A stretch of DNA of 64,000 nt. Origin: Gloeopeniophorella convolvens (Eukaryota > Basidiomycota > Agaricomycetes > Russulales). Of this stretch, positions 11,003 through 21,289 are shown one piece after another. Under the pieces are notes generated by a model that made no database searches, had not been told where the DNA came from, and was given only the letters and a program-made list of their open reading frames with translations. A program made the translations under genes and the position numbers. Positions within the stretch are counted from its first letter, which is position 1; each line of letters starts with the position of its first letter. Where the stretch lies: positions 248,001 to 312,000 of the forward strand of contig WTXD01000023.1 of assembly GCA_022496205.1 (NCBI GenBank). Direction: 5' to 3'.

Positions 11003-11791
11003 ATGACTTGGAGCGCTCATCTACATGCCAGTGCACCTTCGTTACAGATTGACTAATTGAAGAGCTCGATCAGCGCAGCCGCACGGCGGGCCCCACACGA
11101 GCACAGGAAGCTACGCAATATACATGACGAACTCCGCTGAGCGCGAGCACCAACTTCAACTTTCAGACCATCGCGACAAAGCGTGCTTGTCTACCATTCC
11201 TCCAACGAAATTAGCTACATCACCACGGGGCCGTACCAGGTTGCGTCGGAGCCAGATACTTGGCTGGCCCACCGGACCCCGCGCTGATCCACCTTGCCTG
11301 ATTGAAGTGAACCTACCTTTATTCAGCCTAATCCAAACGCCGTGCGATCCTGACAGCTCGTCGAAGCGCTGACTGCATCCCCAGCAACATCGCACAACGG
11401 GATCAGCGCCGTAACCGAGATAACATTGCAGGTTCCAACGTGAATTAGTCCGGCCAGATAATTGAACTTGGAGGGCCGCCACCCACCCCCGAAGGAGAAG
11501 GCTCAAGGTGCTCTGGCTCTCGAGGCTTGCGAAACGTACTCCGGGTGCGACTTTTCTCCGTCGTGTTTGTCGGGCGGACGTATATTAAACTTAGCGTAGC
11601 CTCCCTCGTGGGCGGAAGTGAAATTTCTGACGCGGCGCGCCCACCCGGAAACGCAGCGGAGCTTAGCCGTCCGTGCATCGAACCGAATACTGTCGCGTTG
11701 TCTCTACTTACAATACTCCGGTGCATGTTGTCTGCGGCTCGCACACAGGGCGCCGCTCAGGCCAATAAACATTGTAATTCAGCCCGAGAGC

Positions 11792-11797
11792 TATAAG
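11792..11797 (+). promoter_or_regulatory. TATA box of knottin-like gene 4
   Basis: TATAAG 59 bases before the ATG at 11851, the same spacing as in copy 1. Confidence 0.65.
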
Positions 11798-11850
11798 AGG
11801 CGCATGAGTTGTGGGCAGAACAGGCAACCTCACTCACATACTCACCCACT

Positions 11851-12094
11851 ATGCGCTTCGCCTTCATCGCTGCCCTCATCGTGTTCCCAGCCACCGCACT
11901 CGCAGCGGCGTGCGGCCAACAACTCTCTCTGGAGAAACCAGTCCATACGTACTGTGTTGAGCGCGGTCTTCACTGCTATTCCGACCAGGATTGCTGCGAA
12001 CCATTCATCTGCCAGAACAACGGGTATGGTGGCGTACGTATCAAACACCTCGAACCCTAGTCGCATGCTGACGCAGATACAGCAATGCAGCTGA
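11851..12094 (+). CDS. Small secreted cysteine-rich knottin-like protein 4 (tandem copy 2)
   Basis: Predicted secreted protein of 64 residues. Exon 1 (11851-12033) has the same signal peptide as the gene at 8677 and the pattern C, then C-x6-C-x5-CC-x4-C. Intron 12034-12082 (49 bases) differs from the paralogue's intron at one base only. Exon 2 (12083-12094) reads Q-C-S and stop. The mature peptide differs from its twin at about 15 of 46 positions, with most changes altering the residue and all cysteines kept. Both copies keep promoter, splice sites and frame, so both look functional. Confidence 0.8.
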
Positions 12095-12761
12095 GATCGC
12101 CGTTACAACGCGAATGGTAGAAGATGCTCACGCAGGACGGAACCTTGGATAGGTCGGAGTTGGGACACGGACGGGGTGATGCTTGCGTCAGAATACTTAC
12201 ATTCACTTCGTGAACGCACAAGAACGCGGGGGGATGTTCGGCCAATTGCTTACTTCTCAGTAATATTCAGAGTCTATTGAGATCAGCGCGTGAGGCCGAA
12301 AAAGCACCTACATGTATCGTGACCTTCCCGACCCACGTCCGGGTGAGCAGTCATACCGAGGAACCCAGGACGCGAAGCCCACCGCAGTTCCTGACCCTGG
12401 GCGTAAGATCCCAGCTTATCGAGAGGCACAGGAAGAGAGGATGACGATGAAGATGGAGGACCACAATACGAGAAGAGGTCGTGTGGGAGTATTCCGTGTG
12501 CTGAATGATGCGTGGGAGGCCATCCAGCAGGAACCAGCAACTGGGATCCCATCAATCAGGCGCCCGTGATCATCTCCCCAGCGATTGCAGGTCGGGGTGT
12601 TTAGGGGATTATCATGACACGTTCTTCCCGATAAAACCCCACGTCAAGGCCCTGCCCCACCTTACCAGCGGTCGCAGTCCTTCCTGCGGGCAGATGATAT
12701 CAGGAAAGTGGGGATGTGAGAATATCAATTGTAAAGTCCGCGGGCAATACAGCTGCTAGGG

Positions 12762-12768
12762 TATAAAT
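12762..12768 (+). promoter_or_regulatory. TATA box of small secreted protein at 12824
   Basis: TATAAAT, 62 bases upstream of the ATG. Confidence 0.5.
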
Positions 12769-12823
12769 GAGCTGTCAACGGTGAGGGCCATGAGATACAG
12801 GTCTACTCGATTAGACTTTTAGC

Positions 12824-13114
12824 CATGTACTTCACCCGCGTTGCTTGTTTGTCCGTTATGCTATCGCTCGTCGCGGCGACAACAACAGCCCCACCTGGAG
12901 GATCCACCTCGAATCCGCTCACATCGAGCTGCTTAAACCTGGTATCGACGACGACGAAGACCGTCACGGTAACCACGACTTTTTATCCATGGTAAGAGGT
13001 AGCAAACTTTCCCGTAGCCAGGCGCATAGATGCTGACTGGAACGATGATGTAGGGGTGCTCGTGGCGGCACTGCGCCACCGAAGGCGAAAAGAACAGGAG
13101 CAGACAAATTCTAG
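12824..13114 (+). CDS. Small secreted Thr-rich protein, candidate
   Basis: The ATG at 12824 opens a signal peptide (MYFTRVACLSVMLSLVAA) and a Thr-rich stretch ending VTTTFYPW. Directly read, the frame stops at TAA after Trp, but that TAA is also part of a strong GTAAGA donor at 12987. A branch site (GCTGAC) and an acceptor at about 13052 lead to a second exon reading GARGGTAPPKAKRTGADKF and a TAG near 13112. Either form gives a secreted protein of about 57-75 residues. A TATA box sits at the right distance. No family is recognised and it is not a knottin-like gene (one mature Cys). Moderate confidence in the gene, low in the 3' exon. Confidence 0.5.
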
Positions 13115-13473
13115 AGTGGAGTCCAGGGACGAGCGTATCGTCGGGCTATGATGACCACAACCAGTACTACCTGGGCTTTCGGTTGTATTTGTAACAAGGG
13201 TTGTTCATAGCGTGGTGGAGGTCGGAGGAAAAGGTCAGATTGAAGTGGCGGAAAGAATGGGTTGAATGGCGTCAGCAGTGACTCGGGCTTTGCCGGTCTC
13301 GGGAAGTCTTCAACCGGCTTCAACCCATGGGTAGTTTGGATACAACATGCACGGCAGGACCATCCGCAGTTGTAATATTGGGCCAAGTCATCATTATCAG
13401 ACGCTATAGAGAAAGTGCTACGCATCCGAGAAAGGCAAAGGCAAATATGCGACACATCACCCAACGCGGCCAG
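13115..13473. other. Intergenic, nothing recognised
   Basis: Space between the converging small secreted gene and the P450 3' end. Confidence 0.5.
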
Positions 13474-15625
13474 CTAGTTCGCATGTGTTTCTGCGTCGAT
13501 CAAAGCCCGGGCTTTCTCGTCTCTCGGGACGATATCGCACGGGAAAGGTGCGGGGTATCTGACCAATTGGTCAGCCAAAAACGTTTTCGCTCATATTGCC
13601 CAACAATTGACATTACCTGATCAACGCGCCAGCGTGCGAGACGTCGAACGGCACCTCGCGTCCTTCAGCGTCGAGCTTCTTCTTGATATCGAAGACGGCG
13701 AGCAGGGACGCGACCATAGCAAAGAGCGTTGTATCTAACTGGTGCCGTCCAGGACAGATGCGTTTGCCATACCCGAAGACGATGCTCAGCGCACAGTCGT
13801 CGCGCAAGCTTCCATCTGCGTTCAGGAAACGCTTGGGTTTGAACGTGTCTGGCTCCGGATAGACCAAGGGGTCACGCAGCATTCCCCTAGGCGGTGTCAA
13901 TTCTCTGTGTGGCTCTGCCAGGCGGCGATTGACGTACCACGTGTTGCCTAGTACCAGTGCACCTGGTGCGACGATTCAAATGAGATAATGCGGTAGAGAC
14001 AGAAAATAGGAAGCGCACCACTTGGGATAAATAGCCCTTCGTATACGTCATCTCGTGTCGTCCTATGAGGAACAGCTGTAGAGTATAAGCTCCGGAAGGC
14101 GAGAAAGACACTGCATCTACGAACTCACCCAAGGGTGTTACGGTCCACCACCGGAGTACCTCCTTGCAGAAAGCGTCCACAAAGGGTAGCCTAGGGCGGT
14201 CGTCTAAGTTCGGGAGCCTGGTCCTCCCCGTGACGCCGTCGAGTTCTGCTTGTGCCTTTTTCTGAGCGTCAGGGTGGAGCAGAAGGGCAAGGATACAGTT
14301 CATCATGGCAGTGAGAGCCTGCGTACGGAAAAGTCAGCCGGAAAACGCCTGTGCGTACTTGAGGAGCAACATACAGTATCAACGCCAGCTGAGCGTCCCT
14401 GTTAGCAAAAAAAAAAAAAGGAACAATGGAGGGACTGGGATATTGGTACTTACGAACGTACAGCGAACCTAATGTTTGAGCGACTACTTCCTCGGCCTTG
14501 GTCTTCTCACTTCCATTGAGCACTTCCGTTTCCCGAAGAAGCTCAAGAGCAAGTGACGGGCGTGCTGTTCCCGCCCTCTATCGCAGAAGAGATCAAGATA
14601 ACACTCTTCACGCAAACGCTGTACAGAAGATGTACCATGTTATGTTTGACAACTTGAATGGGTGCATTAGCCACCGCTTGCCACAGATCATAACCTTGAC
14701 GAGCGATCGGTTTGTAGCTGAGCCAAGGAAGCCATTCTGGTACGTGTCGTACTACTTGATGTGAGGCACAGGGGTGGCAAGAAGATGGAGGATAATGACG
14801 TACGTATAGGAAGGTAGTTAATAAGGAGGGCCCCAGGCAGAGCAGTAACTGCTGAAAGCGCATTCATCGCCCTCGAGGCCGCAACTAGCTCATCCCCTAT
14901 GTCCTGTACCTCGTATCCATACGCCATGTCCATGATGAGCTTGGCTTGCATCTTGTGTATAGAATAGAACGTAAGTCGCTTATAAATGACCTAGTTGGAA
15001 GCGCTCACAACTCGACATGTGATGCCACTTCGCTAGGGCGCAAAAGTATGCGCCCCAAGAGATCTGCGATCTGCTTTTGTTGGGTGGGACGGTGATCAAC
15101 TAGCGCAGCCGGACGCATTCCTCGTTCAAGGATCCTGCGCCCTTGCCTCCACGCTTCGGTGTATCGCGCGCTTGGTACAAATGTGCCCCAGCCCATCCTT
15201 AGGCACCTCAGTTAGTGCAGACCAATGGACTGAAAACCATCCACGGACATTTCTCGAATAGGCAAACCAGGACGATCCGAGTAGATGTCCCCGCGTCTCT
15301 CAAACAGATCTTTCGCTATCTTCGTAGAATTCACGACAACGATCCGCTTGCCAAAGACGCGGAACGACGTGATTTCGCCTATCAGAGTTAGCTCGATGTC
15401 ACGGAGCGAGAAAGGGGAGCTCTCACCGTATTGCTTTGCGACTTCCGTGTACTTGATATACGAGTCTTTCTTAGGTATATCAAACAGATTGCCGATGATT
15501 GGCCAACCCCGTGGTCCAGGCGGGTAAGGGAGGCCTCGTCTCTTGCGATGGTCATGAAGAGCCCAGAGAATATAAGAAAATAAGATTATGGCTAGCGCAT
15601 CCACGACGGAGGGTAAAAAGACCAT
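13474..15625 (-). CDS. Cytochrome P450 monooxygenase, multi-exon
   Basis: A membrane-anchored haem monooxygenase. Exon 1 starts at 15625 ([20 protein letters not shown]), giving an N-terminal anchor, then the proline hinge [13 protein letters not shown] and [13 protein letters not shown] 51-base intron that contains an in-frame stop is removed, joining to [20 protein letters not shown]. The oxygen-binding motif is AGVDT (in a 24-base exon near 14.37 kb), the ExxR motif is KEVLRW, and the haem signature is [11 protein letters not shown] last intron (13616-13559) leads to the terminal exon [15 protein letters not shown] ending at 13474. All key motifs are present, so it is probably functional. 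The layout resembles the O-methylsterigmatocystin-oxidoreductase-like P450s abundant in Agaricomycetes. Substrate is not predictable. A poly-T tract precedes the acceptor of the AGVDT exon. A second ATG at 15670 would add 15 residues. Confidence 0.88.
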
Positions 15626-16712
15626 CGTAGCAGGAGGTAGGTTGCGGTTTAGCAAAGAAAAGCGACACATAATATGACCACTGAATTTCGTGGGAATCGC
15701 AGTCGAAGTAACGCTTCCCCATGTACGTTAGGGTTAGCTCACGCTGTCAACATGTCATGAGCTGTGGTGAACTGGGAGCGAGTTTGACCAGATGTTTTAC
15801 ATGTCGCCTCAAAGTCAGCGTCCCCTAACAAAGTTGATGCAATGAATGATTCAAAAAAAGCACGGCCACTTACCATTTATGACGAACCGAGCCCACAGAA
15901 GATCACATCGCGCGAGCTTAGCTGTATCGGTGTCGAGTTCTCCGGCCCAAGATTGTCCCATCCTCCCCACACATCGCACCAACAGGATACCCACCCGCCC
16001 TCTTTGTTGTGGGAACGACATGGCGAATATACCCCCAAAGGGTAGAATGGGTACCAAAATGAGTTGTGCGCTTCGTTTCACGGAAGGATTGCCCAGGGAA
16101 GCCACACGTGCCTGGGGTCCTCTTCCGCCCAACGGGGGTTATGGGTGTCGTACATATCGCTTACGTTCTGGGCGTGTTTCCAAAAGGCTAGAGGAATCGC
16201 TGGCTGGCATTGCTCGACGATGCGAGTGGCTGGTGAGACTCGAGTAAGTACTGGCTTATGCCAGCAGGGACGTAAGTAATTATATGATGCTCGTGGAAGT
16301 TGTGATCGCCGTGCTTGCGCCGTGTTGCCGCGCGCATGCTGCGGCCCGGAAGTTACCGGGAGCGGAGATCAGATCTGACATTGAACTCTATCGACTTCCC
16401 GTCCACGTCCACCACCTTCCAACACTGTGCATGTACTTGCCTTGCACTGCAGGCGTCAAAAGATGCTCTGGTCAACGTCCTGAAGTCTGCATTCCTTTCG
16501 TGCGCTGACCCTCTGGAAGCGTGTTATGCCTCTGATGAGCGTTGGGTGTCGCGCGGTGCTCATGCAGTTCGGACAGGTCACCGTATCGTGTTCGTGTGGT
16601 CCCGTGGCGCGAGGTACGTGGACAGAACTCGAGCAGCGTAAACGCAGCTACTGGAGCTTCTTGTTCGCACGAACTTCCGGTACTATTTCTGTCAGGCCCG
16701 CACAGACTCAGA
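15626..16712. other. Intergenic between P450 and CFEM gene 2
   Basis: No supported gene. A plus-strand frame near 16390-16560 has a run of cysteines (HCACTCLALQ, SCADPLEACY) but no signal peptide or splice context; I leave it uncalled. Confidence 0.4.
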
Positions 16713-16718
16713 TATAAG
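16713..16718 (+). promoter_or_regulatory. TATA box of CFEM gene 2
   Basis: TATAAG, 77 bases upstream of the ATG at 16790. Confidence 0.6.
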
Positions 16719-16789
16719 ACGCTCTCATCCCCATCAACGCCGCCGCACACGGCTCTGGTCCTCCCATTCTCGCCTAGCCTACTATTCCC

Positions 16790-17555
16790 ATGCGGCTGAC
16801 ATTCGCTCTTCTCATTTCCTCGGTCTTCTCCGCAGCATTTGTGCAGGCCCAGTCTCCGCCACTCTGTGCCACCCAATGCGAGACTGCTGTTGAAGAAGGT
16901 GTCGGCTGCACAATGTATGCCAGCGCAGTTCCCTGGTGTCTGGTTCATCTGATCATACTTGCGTTCACAGCCCAGCGTGCTGCTCGATCATGGGTTTCGC
17001 CACCGGGGCAGGAGCGTGCATCGAGACAACCTGTCCGTCGAGCGATCTGAACGCTGCAATCGCATTTCTCGAAAGTTTGTGCGCTTCAGGTTCAGGCAGT
17101 GGGTCCTCCAGGTTTGGTCCTTCCCACGGTCATCACCTTATCAAGCGATCTTATCTACAGATAGCTCAACAAGTAGCAGCCACTCCACGACGTCGAGTGC
17201 GCCTTCCCGCTAAGCTAGACGTATCACTTGCTGATCAGTGTTGTTTGCAGGTACATCAAGCTCCTCGACTTCGCACTCGTTGACCTCATCAACATCGTCC
17301 ACTGTGTCTGTCACCGCTGGCAGCAGCAGCAGCAGCAGCCTCCTTCCAACGCCACCTGTGACGCCGCAGCCCACAGTCACGAGTTCGACCGTGAGCCCCC
17401 CGAGCTCGAGCGCGCCGGTGCCACAGAGCCCAGCTCCAACCCCCAACCCGTCCCCATCCACTGGCGGCGCATCCACTGGCGGCGCATCCCCCGCTCAAGC
17501 ATCTTCAATTTGGCCTGCCATGCTAGCTGCATGGCTCGGAGTTCTGATTCTATAA
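16790..17555 (+). CDS. CFEM-domain GPI-anchored protein 2
   Basis: Exon 1 (16790-16914) has a signal peptide (MRLTFALLISSVFSAAFVQA) and CATQCETAVEEGVGC. Intron 1 (16915-16970) is phase 2. Exon 2 (from 16971) completes eight cysteines: PACC, GACIETTC and FLESLC. A Gly/Ser stretch follows, then a small Ser/Thr-rich exon (about 17160-17196). The last exon (17251-17555) encodes Ser/Thr/Pro-rich wall-spanning sequence and the hydrophobic GPI tail (IWPAMLAAWLGVLIL). Donors after exon 2 are ambiguous; several GT sites in 17080-17125 fit phase 1. As in CFEM 1, the fourth and fifth Cys are adjacent (ACC) and there is no aspartate in the haem-ligand position. Likely a cell-wall or plasma-membrane surface protein. 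Confidence 0.8.
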
Positions 17556-18461
17556 GTCTCTGCATTTCCATGAAGTCTAAGTTGATTCTACTATCGGCTT
17601 TATTGGAAATATAGTCTTGTGTTGTATCTCAACGAATATACACCTAACGTTGTGACACCCTCAATAGAATACGTTTCACAAGGCTCGAAATTGCGGCATA
17701 TCAGGTCAAGTAGTTGGAGATCGTGGACGAGCATTAACGGAGTTGGGCATGAATGTGCTATAGGGCCGATGACCGGATCATCTCGACAACACTCCCTGCC
17801 GGAGTCACGGTAATTCTTCTGAAGTCCAGGTATATGATCAGCCAAGCCCCGCATAACGTTCGTGAAGGAAAGCTCACCCAGTGAGTCCAGAGCCGGAGGT
17901 CGAAGGCTCATCGGGGTTCCCCGATATATTGGATTAGGCATCCTGTAGAGTGACGTGAGTGTGGTAACGTCTCCAACACTTTGTTCCGGAGTTCGGTGTC
18001 GACCCTGGGCCTGAGTATTTGAGTACTCATACAATGGCGGTCACCGTTCAAACGTTCACGCGTGCGTACTATGTAGTAGGCCTCCGCACGCCCCCGGTTT
18101 CCTTCAAAATTCAAACCGAGGCTCCGACTTCGTCGAAGTACGAGTACATACTCCGACCACGTGGCCACATTATGGCTACACTTCTGACGCCCAACCTCAG
18201 TACCAATTGCAACGCGCTTGTCCAACCATTTCACGACCTCTCGGCAACGCCCTCCCCTAATAGGACACCAATCTCTCCAATCCTTATCGTCCAATTGAGC
18301 AAGGGTCGGAAACTTCTGGGCGAGTTTACTGAAGCCGCTTCACGCGACTAAGACACGTGGGTCAACGCAGATGGTTCGGAGAGTGCACAGAGACAGTATC
18401 ACACGGAGAGGCTCAGGTATGTTCCACCGGGAAGGTTCCCCTCGTCCTATCTTCTGAATAG
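17556..18461. other. Intergenic or 5' part of the DUF6535 gene
   Basis: No clear gene. Minus-strand frames of 128-144 codons here have no recognisable features. The 5' exon(s) of the DUF6535 gene probably lie in 18.0-18.4 kb, but I could not place the start codon. Confidence 0.4.
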
Positions 18462-20796
18462 AGCCCAGACACTCCTGGAGACGCACTCCAACGCGAGCAT
18501 GCTTCCCACCTGCAAGGCCAGCCCGAAGCAGATAAGGGCTACAGCGATGGATCGGGAGCACTGTTCTCCATATATCTCGATAGAGCCGAGGAGGAAGACA
18601 AGAGACTGGCGGAAAGTTGGAAAGGAGACGCTGATGGGATCCTTGTCTTCGTGCGTGTCTTTCACTATCAGGCTGTCGCAGCTGGCCTGACGTGGCTGAC
18701 AGACCGGTCTATTTTCAGCCGCCGTGGCCACGTTCATCGGAGTGAGCTACCAGAATCTCCAGCTCAACTCGCAAGACGCCTCGGCATTCTACCTTGCGCG
18801 CCTTTACCAGCAGTCATCTCCTGTAAATCACTCCCTTCCCACATTACCACCGACAATCTCCGATCCATCCACGTTCTCCCCGTCAAAGTCTGCTGTTTGG
18901 ATCAACGTCCTCTGGTTTCTGAGTCTCGTAATCAGCCTCACCTGCGCCCTGCTGGCGACTCTCCTGCAGCAGTGGGTACGTCGGTATCTCCGCTTGACTC
19001 AGACGCGCTACCAGCCCCACAAGCGCGCTCGTATCCGAGCTTTCTTCTCTGAAGGTGTCGAAAAATGTCGTCTCCCCCAGGTCGTCGAGGCGCTCCCAGC
19101 TCTCCTCCACATTTCCGTGTTCCTGTTCTATACAGGCCTCATCATCTTCTCGTCCACTCTCAACCACATTGTGTTTTGCGCGGTACTCGTATGGGTCGCC
19201 CTCTGCGTCTCCCTTTACTTCGTCATCACCGTCATGCCGACTATCCGCCGCGACAGCCCGTATCAGACCCCGCTATCCACACTCGTTTGGTACTGCTCCC
19301 TGGGCTTGTTGTTGGTCGTTCGAGGTGTGGCCGAATTTGCCGCCTACCACTTGGGCGTGTTCAAGTACGAGACGTGGCAGTCGATCAGGGACGTACAAAC
19401 GCACACCCGCCAGCGACTTGTCCAAGGCACGGACAAAGAAGCCGAGGAGGTCGCTATGAGACAGCCACATGCCATTGACGCCCGGGCGTTGGCGTGGGCC
19501 TTCGACTCGCTCGACGAAGATCACGAGCTCGAGCAATTCGCTGCAGGCATCCCCGGGTTCTACAATTCCGCTACATTCGGTGACCCTGGCATTATTGTCA
19601 ACGGAATGAACGCTTTGAGCCATCGCGGCCCCATCCTCCACGAGATCATCTGGCTCATGCATCGTTCCATGCGATCGGTATTCCTATCCGAGGAAAAGAG
19701 GAAGCGAAGACTGGAGATCACCTTCAAAGCTGCCTTCTGCATCTCTGCCACGTGGTTCTTGCCCGAGGTTCCGCGGCCACGACAACTCTCCCTCCGATTG
19801 TACACTGTCGAACTCTGTGGTGTTGGAGACGATCTCAGTAGGGCGGAAGATCAAGATGTCGCTCTTTCGTCCCAATGTGTAGCCGCTCTTTGCGTAACTC
19901 GTGCCTCAGCTGAGAATGATCTCTGGTATCCCGTTCTCCAGCGACGCTTCGACATTTCCCCAGCTAGGCTTCATGAGTACTTCAATCATGGCAACAGTCT
20001 TCTCTTCGCAAACATCATCCACTTCCTTCAGCACGCTGTCCTTCCTAACCTCGGTGGCACGGCCCATATTCCATACGCCCCAATGCTGGAAGGAACACTG
20101 TCCTACCTATGTTCTTTCGAATACAACGACACATTACCGGAGCTGCGGCAGCAGTTCTGTGCGCTATGGAGCCGTCTTACCGATCCTTCGGACATTTCCA
20201 ACGGCCGTTCCTCACGGAGTATCGTCCTTACTTGCTTACTCCCATTGCACGACGCCTTACATTCTTCCAAACACACAACGCCCCAGGACTCCTCGCCACA
20301 AACGTGTTCTGTATGCTCCGACCCAGCTGGGTTTTCTGCAGGACGGCCCCTGAAGGGTGTTGACGATCCCGCCGCGTCCCTCCCACGGCGATCCACCACA
20401 GCCCCGGTTTCAAGCTCCATGACCACGCCTCCTGCACACGACGCTGTAGCACATCCAAACCGGACTGAGACCGGTTCTCCTCAGATGGCCCCTCGCGCGC
20501 CACCCGCCTCGGCCACGGGAGTCCTCATGTATCCCTCTGGCCCTCTTTCGGAACCGATCCAACGCCAGCCTCCAAGTCGAAGCTTTGATGATCCACCCGG
20601 GAAGAAGTCCCAATCTCATCCGTCGAGTCTTGCTGGCATCCCTTCAATCGCTGGGGAAAGCTATGAGCCTCCACCTGGCGCTGAATCAGAGGCACGAACC
20701 GTCGCTGGCACGTCCTCGGATTTCGTGAATGACTCTACCCACGGTCTAGGTGTAGACACCAAAAGCCCACTCCATTACTCTCCAGAGAAGCTGTGA
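18462..20796 (+). CDS. DUF6535-domain membrane protein, 5' end unresolved
   Basis: The main exon (about 18720-20796) is one long frame. It holds SAVWINVLWFLSLVISLTCA followed by LLATLLQQWVRRYLRLTQ, the hallmark of the DUF6535 family known from Agaricomycetes. More hydrophobic segments follow (HISVFLFYTGLIIFSS, FCAVLVWVALCVSLYFVITV, LVWYCSLGLLLVV), then a soluble alpha-helical part and a Ser/Pro-rich disordered tail of about 170 residues. An upstream exon (18462 to about 18655) carries FSIYLDRAEEEDKRLAESWK and GDADGILVF, which also fits the family N-terminus. It is preceded by a likely acceptor (TGAATAG), and no in-frame ATG is found inside it, so the start is further upstream. Function of the family is unknown. 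It lies on the plus strand with no clear partner genes. Confidence 0.8.
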
Positions 20797-21289
20797 TTCG
20801 ATCCGCTTACCACGGACTCAGACTTGCTGGCGTCCACCTGTCCTGAGGGAGCGTCCAGTATGGTCGTGTTTATGCCATCTTAGTATCATCCCTTAGCGTG
20901 TGATGAGAAAATCGATATCAGAAACCGTTGTTTGAAGTCGCACTAGGATGCCATGGACGCTGATCAGACCGATACTTGTACCCTGAGTGTGGGCCACTTT
21001 GGAACCCGCGCCAGTGAGGGCTGACTCGGGGCAGCGATGAGCGTCGATGTCGATCGCCGGAGCGCTTTGGCGCCCGTCCCGTGCTCCGAACCGGCGCTTC
21101 CCGAGGGCGCTGCATTGAGCGCCAGTGAGCGCGCCACTTCTGCGAAACAGTTCCGCCAAAGTCCACCGTTTCAACGCCTAGAAATGAACTCATATACTAA
21201 ACGTGGGCCCTCCCCCGCCACTTCCCACTTTCCTTTCTGTCTTTCGAGACCCAGAAAGTTTACTTCTTGATACCGCTATATACCCTCAA
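20797..21289. other. Intergenic, nothing recognised
   Basis: Between the DUF6535 and bestrophin-like genes on the same strand. It must hold the 3' flank of one and the promoter of the other. Confidence 0.5.

Larger units (their letters stand above)
11003..12448 (+). repeat. Segmental duplication, copy 2 (about 1.45 kb)
   Basis: Direct repeat of 7808-9281, offset by about 3.2 kb. Compared with copy 1 it carries a 25-base insertion near 11615-11640 and several small indels. It holds its own promoter and a complete knottin-like gene. Confidence 0.85.

Noticed and set aside
16315..16641. Cys-containing frame upstream of CFEM 2, considered as a degenerate CFEM gene
   Set aside because: No signal peptide, cysteine spacing does not match CFEM, and no splice sites restore it.
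17600..18294. Minus-strand frames of 144 and 128 codons
   Set aside because: No domain or composition of a real protein; the region probably includes 5' exons of the DUF6535 gene on the other strand.
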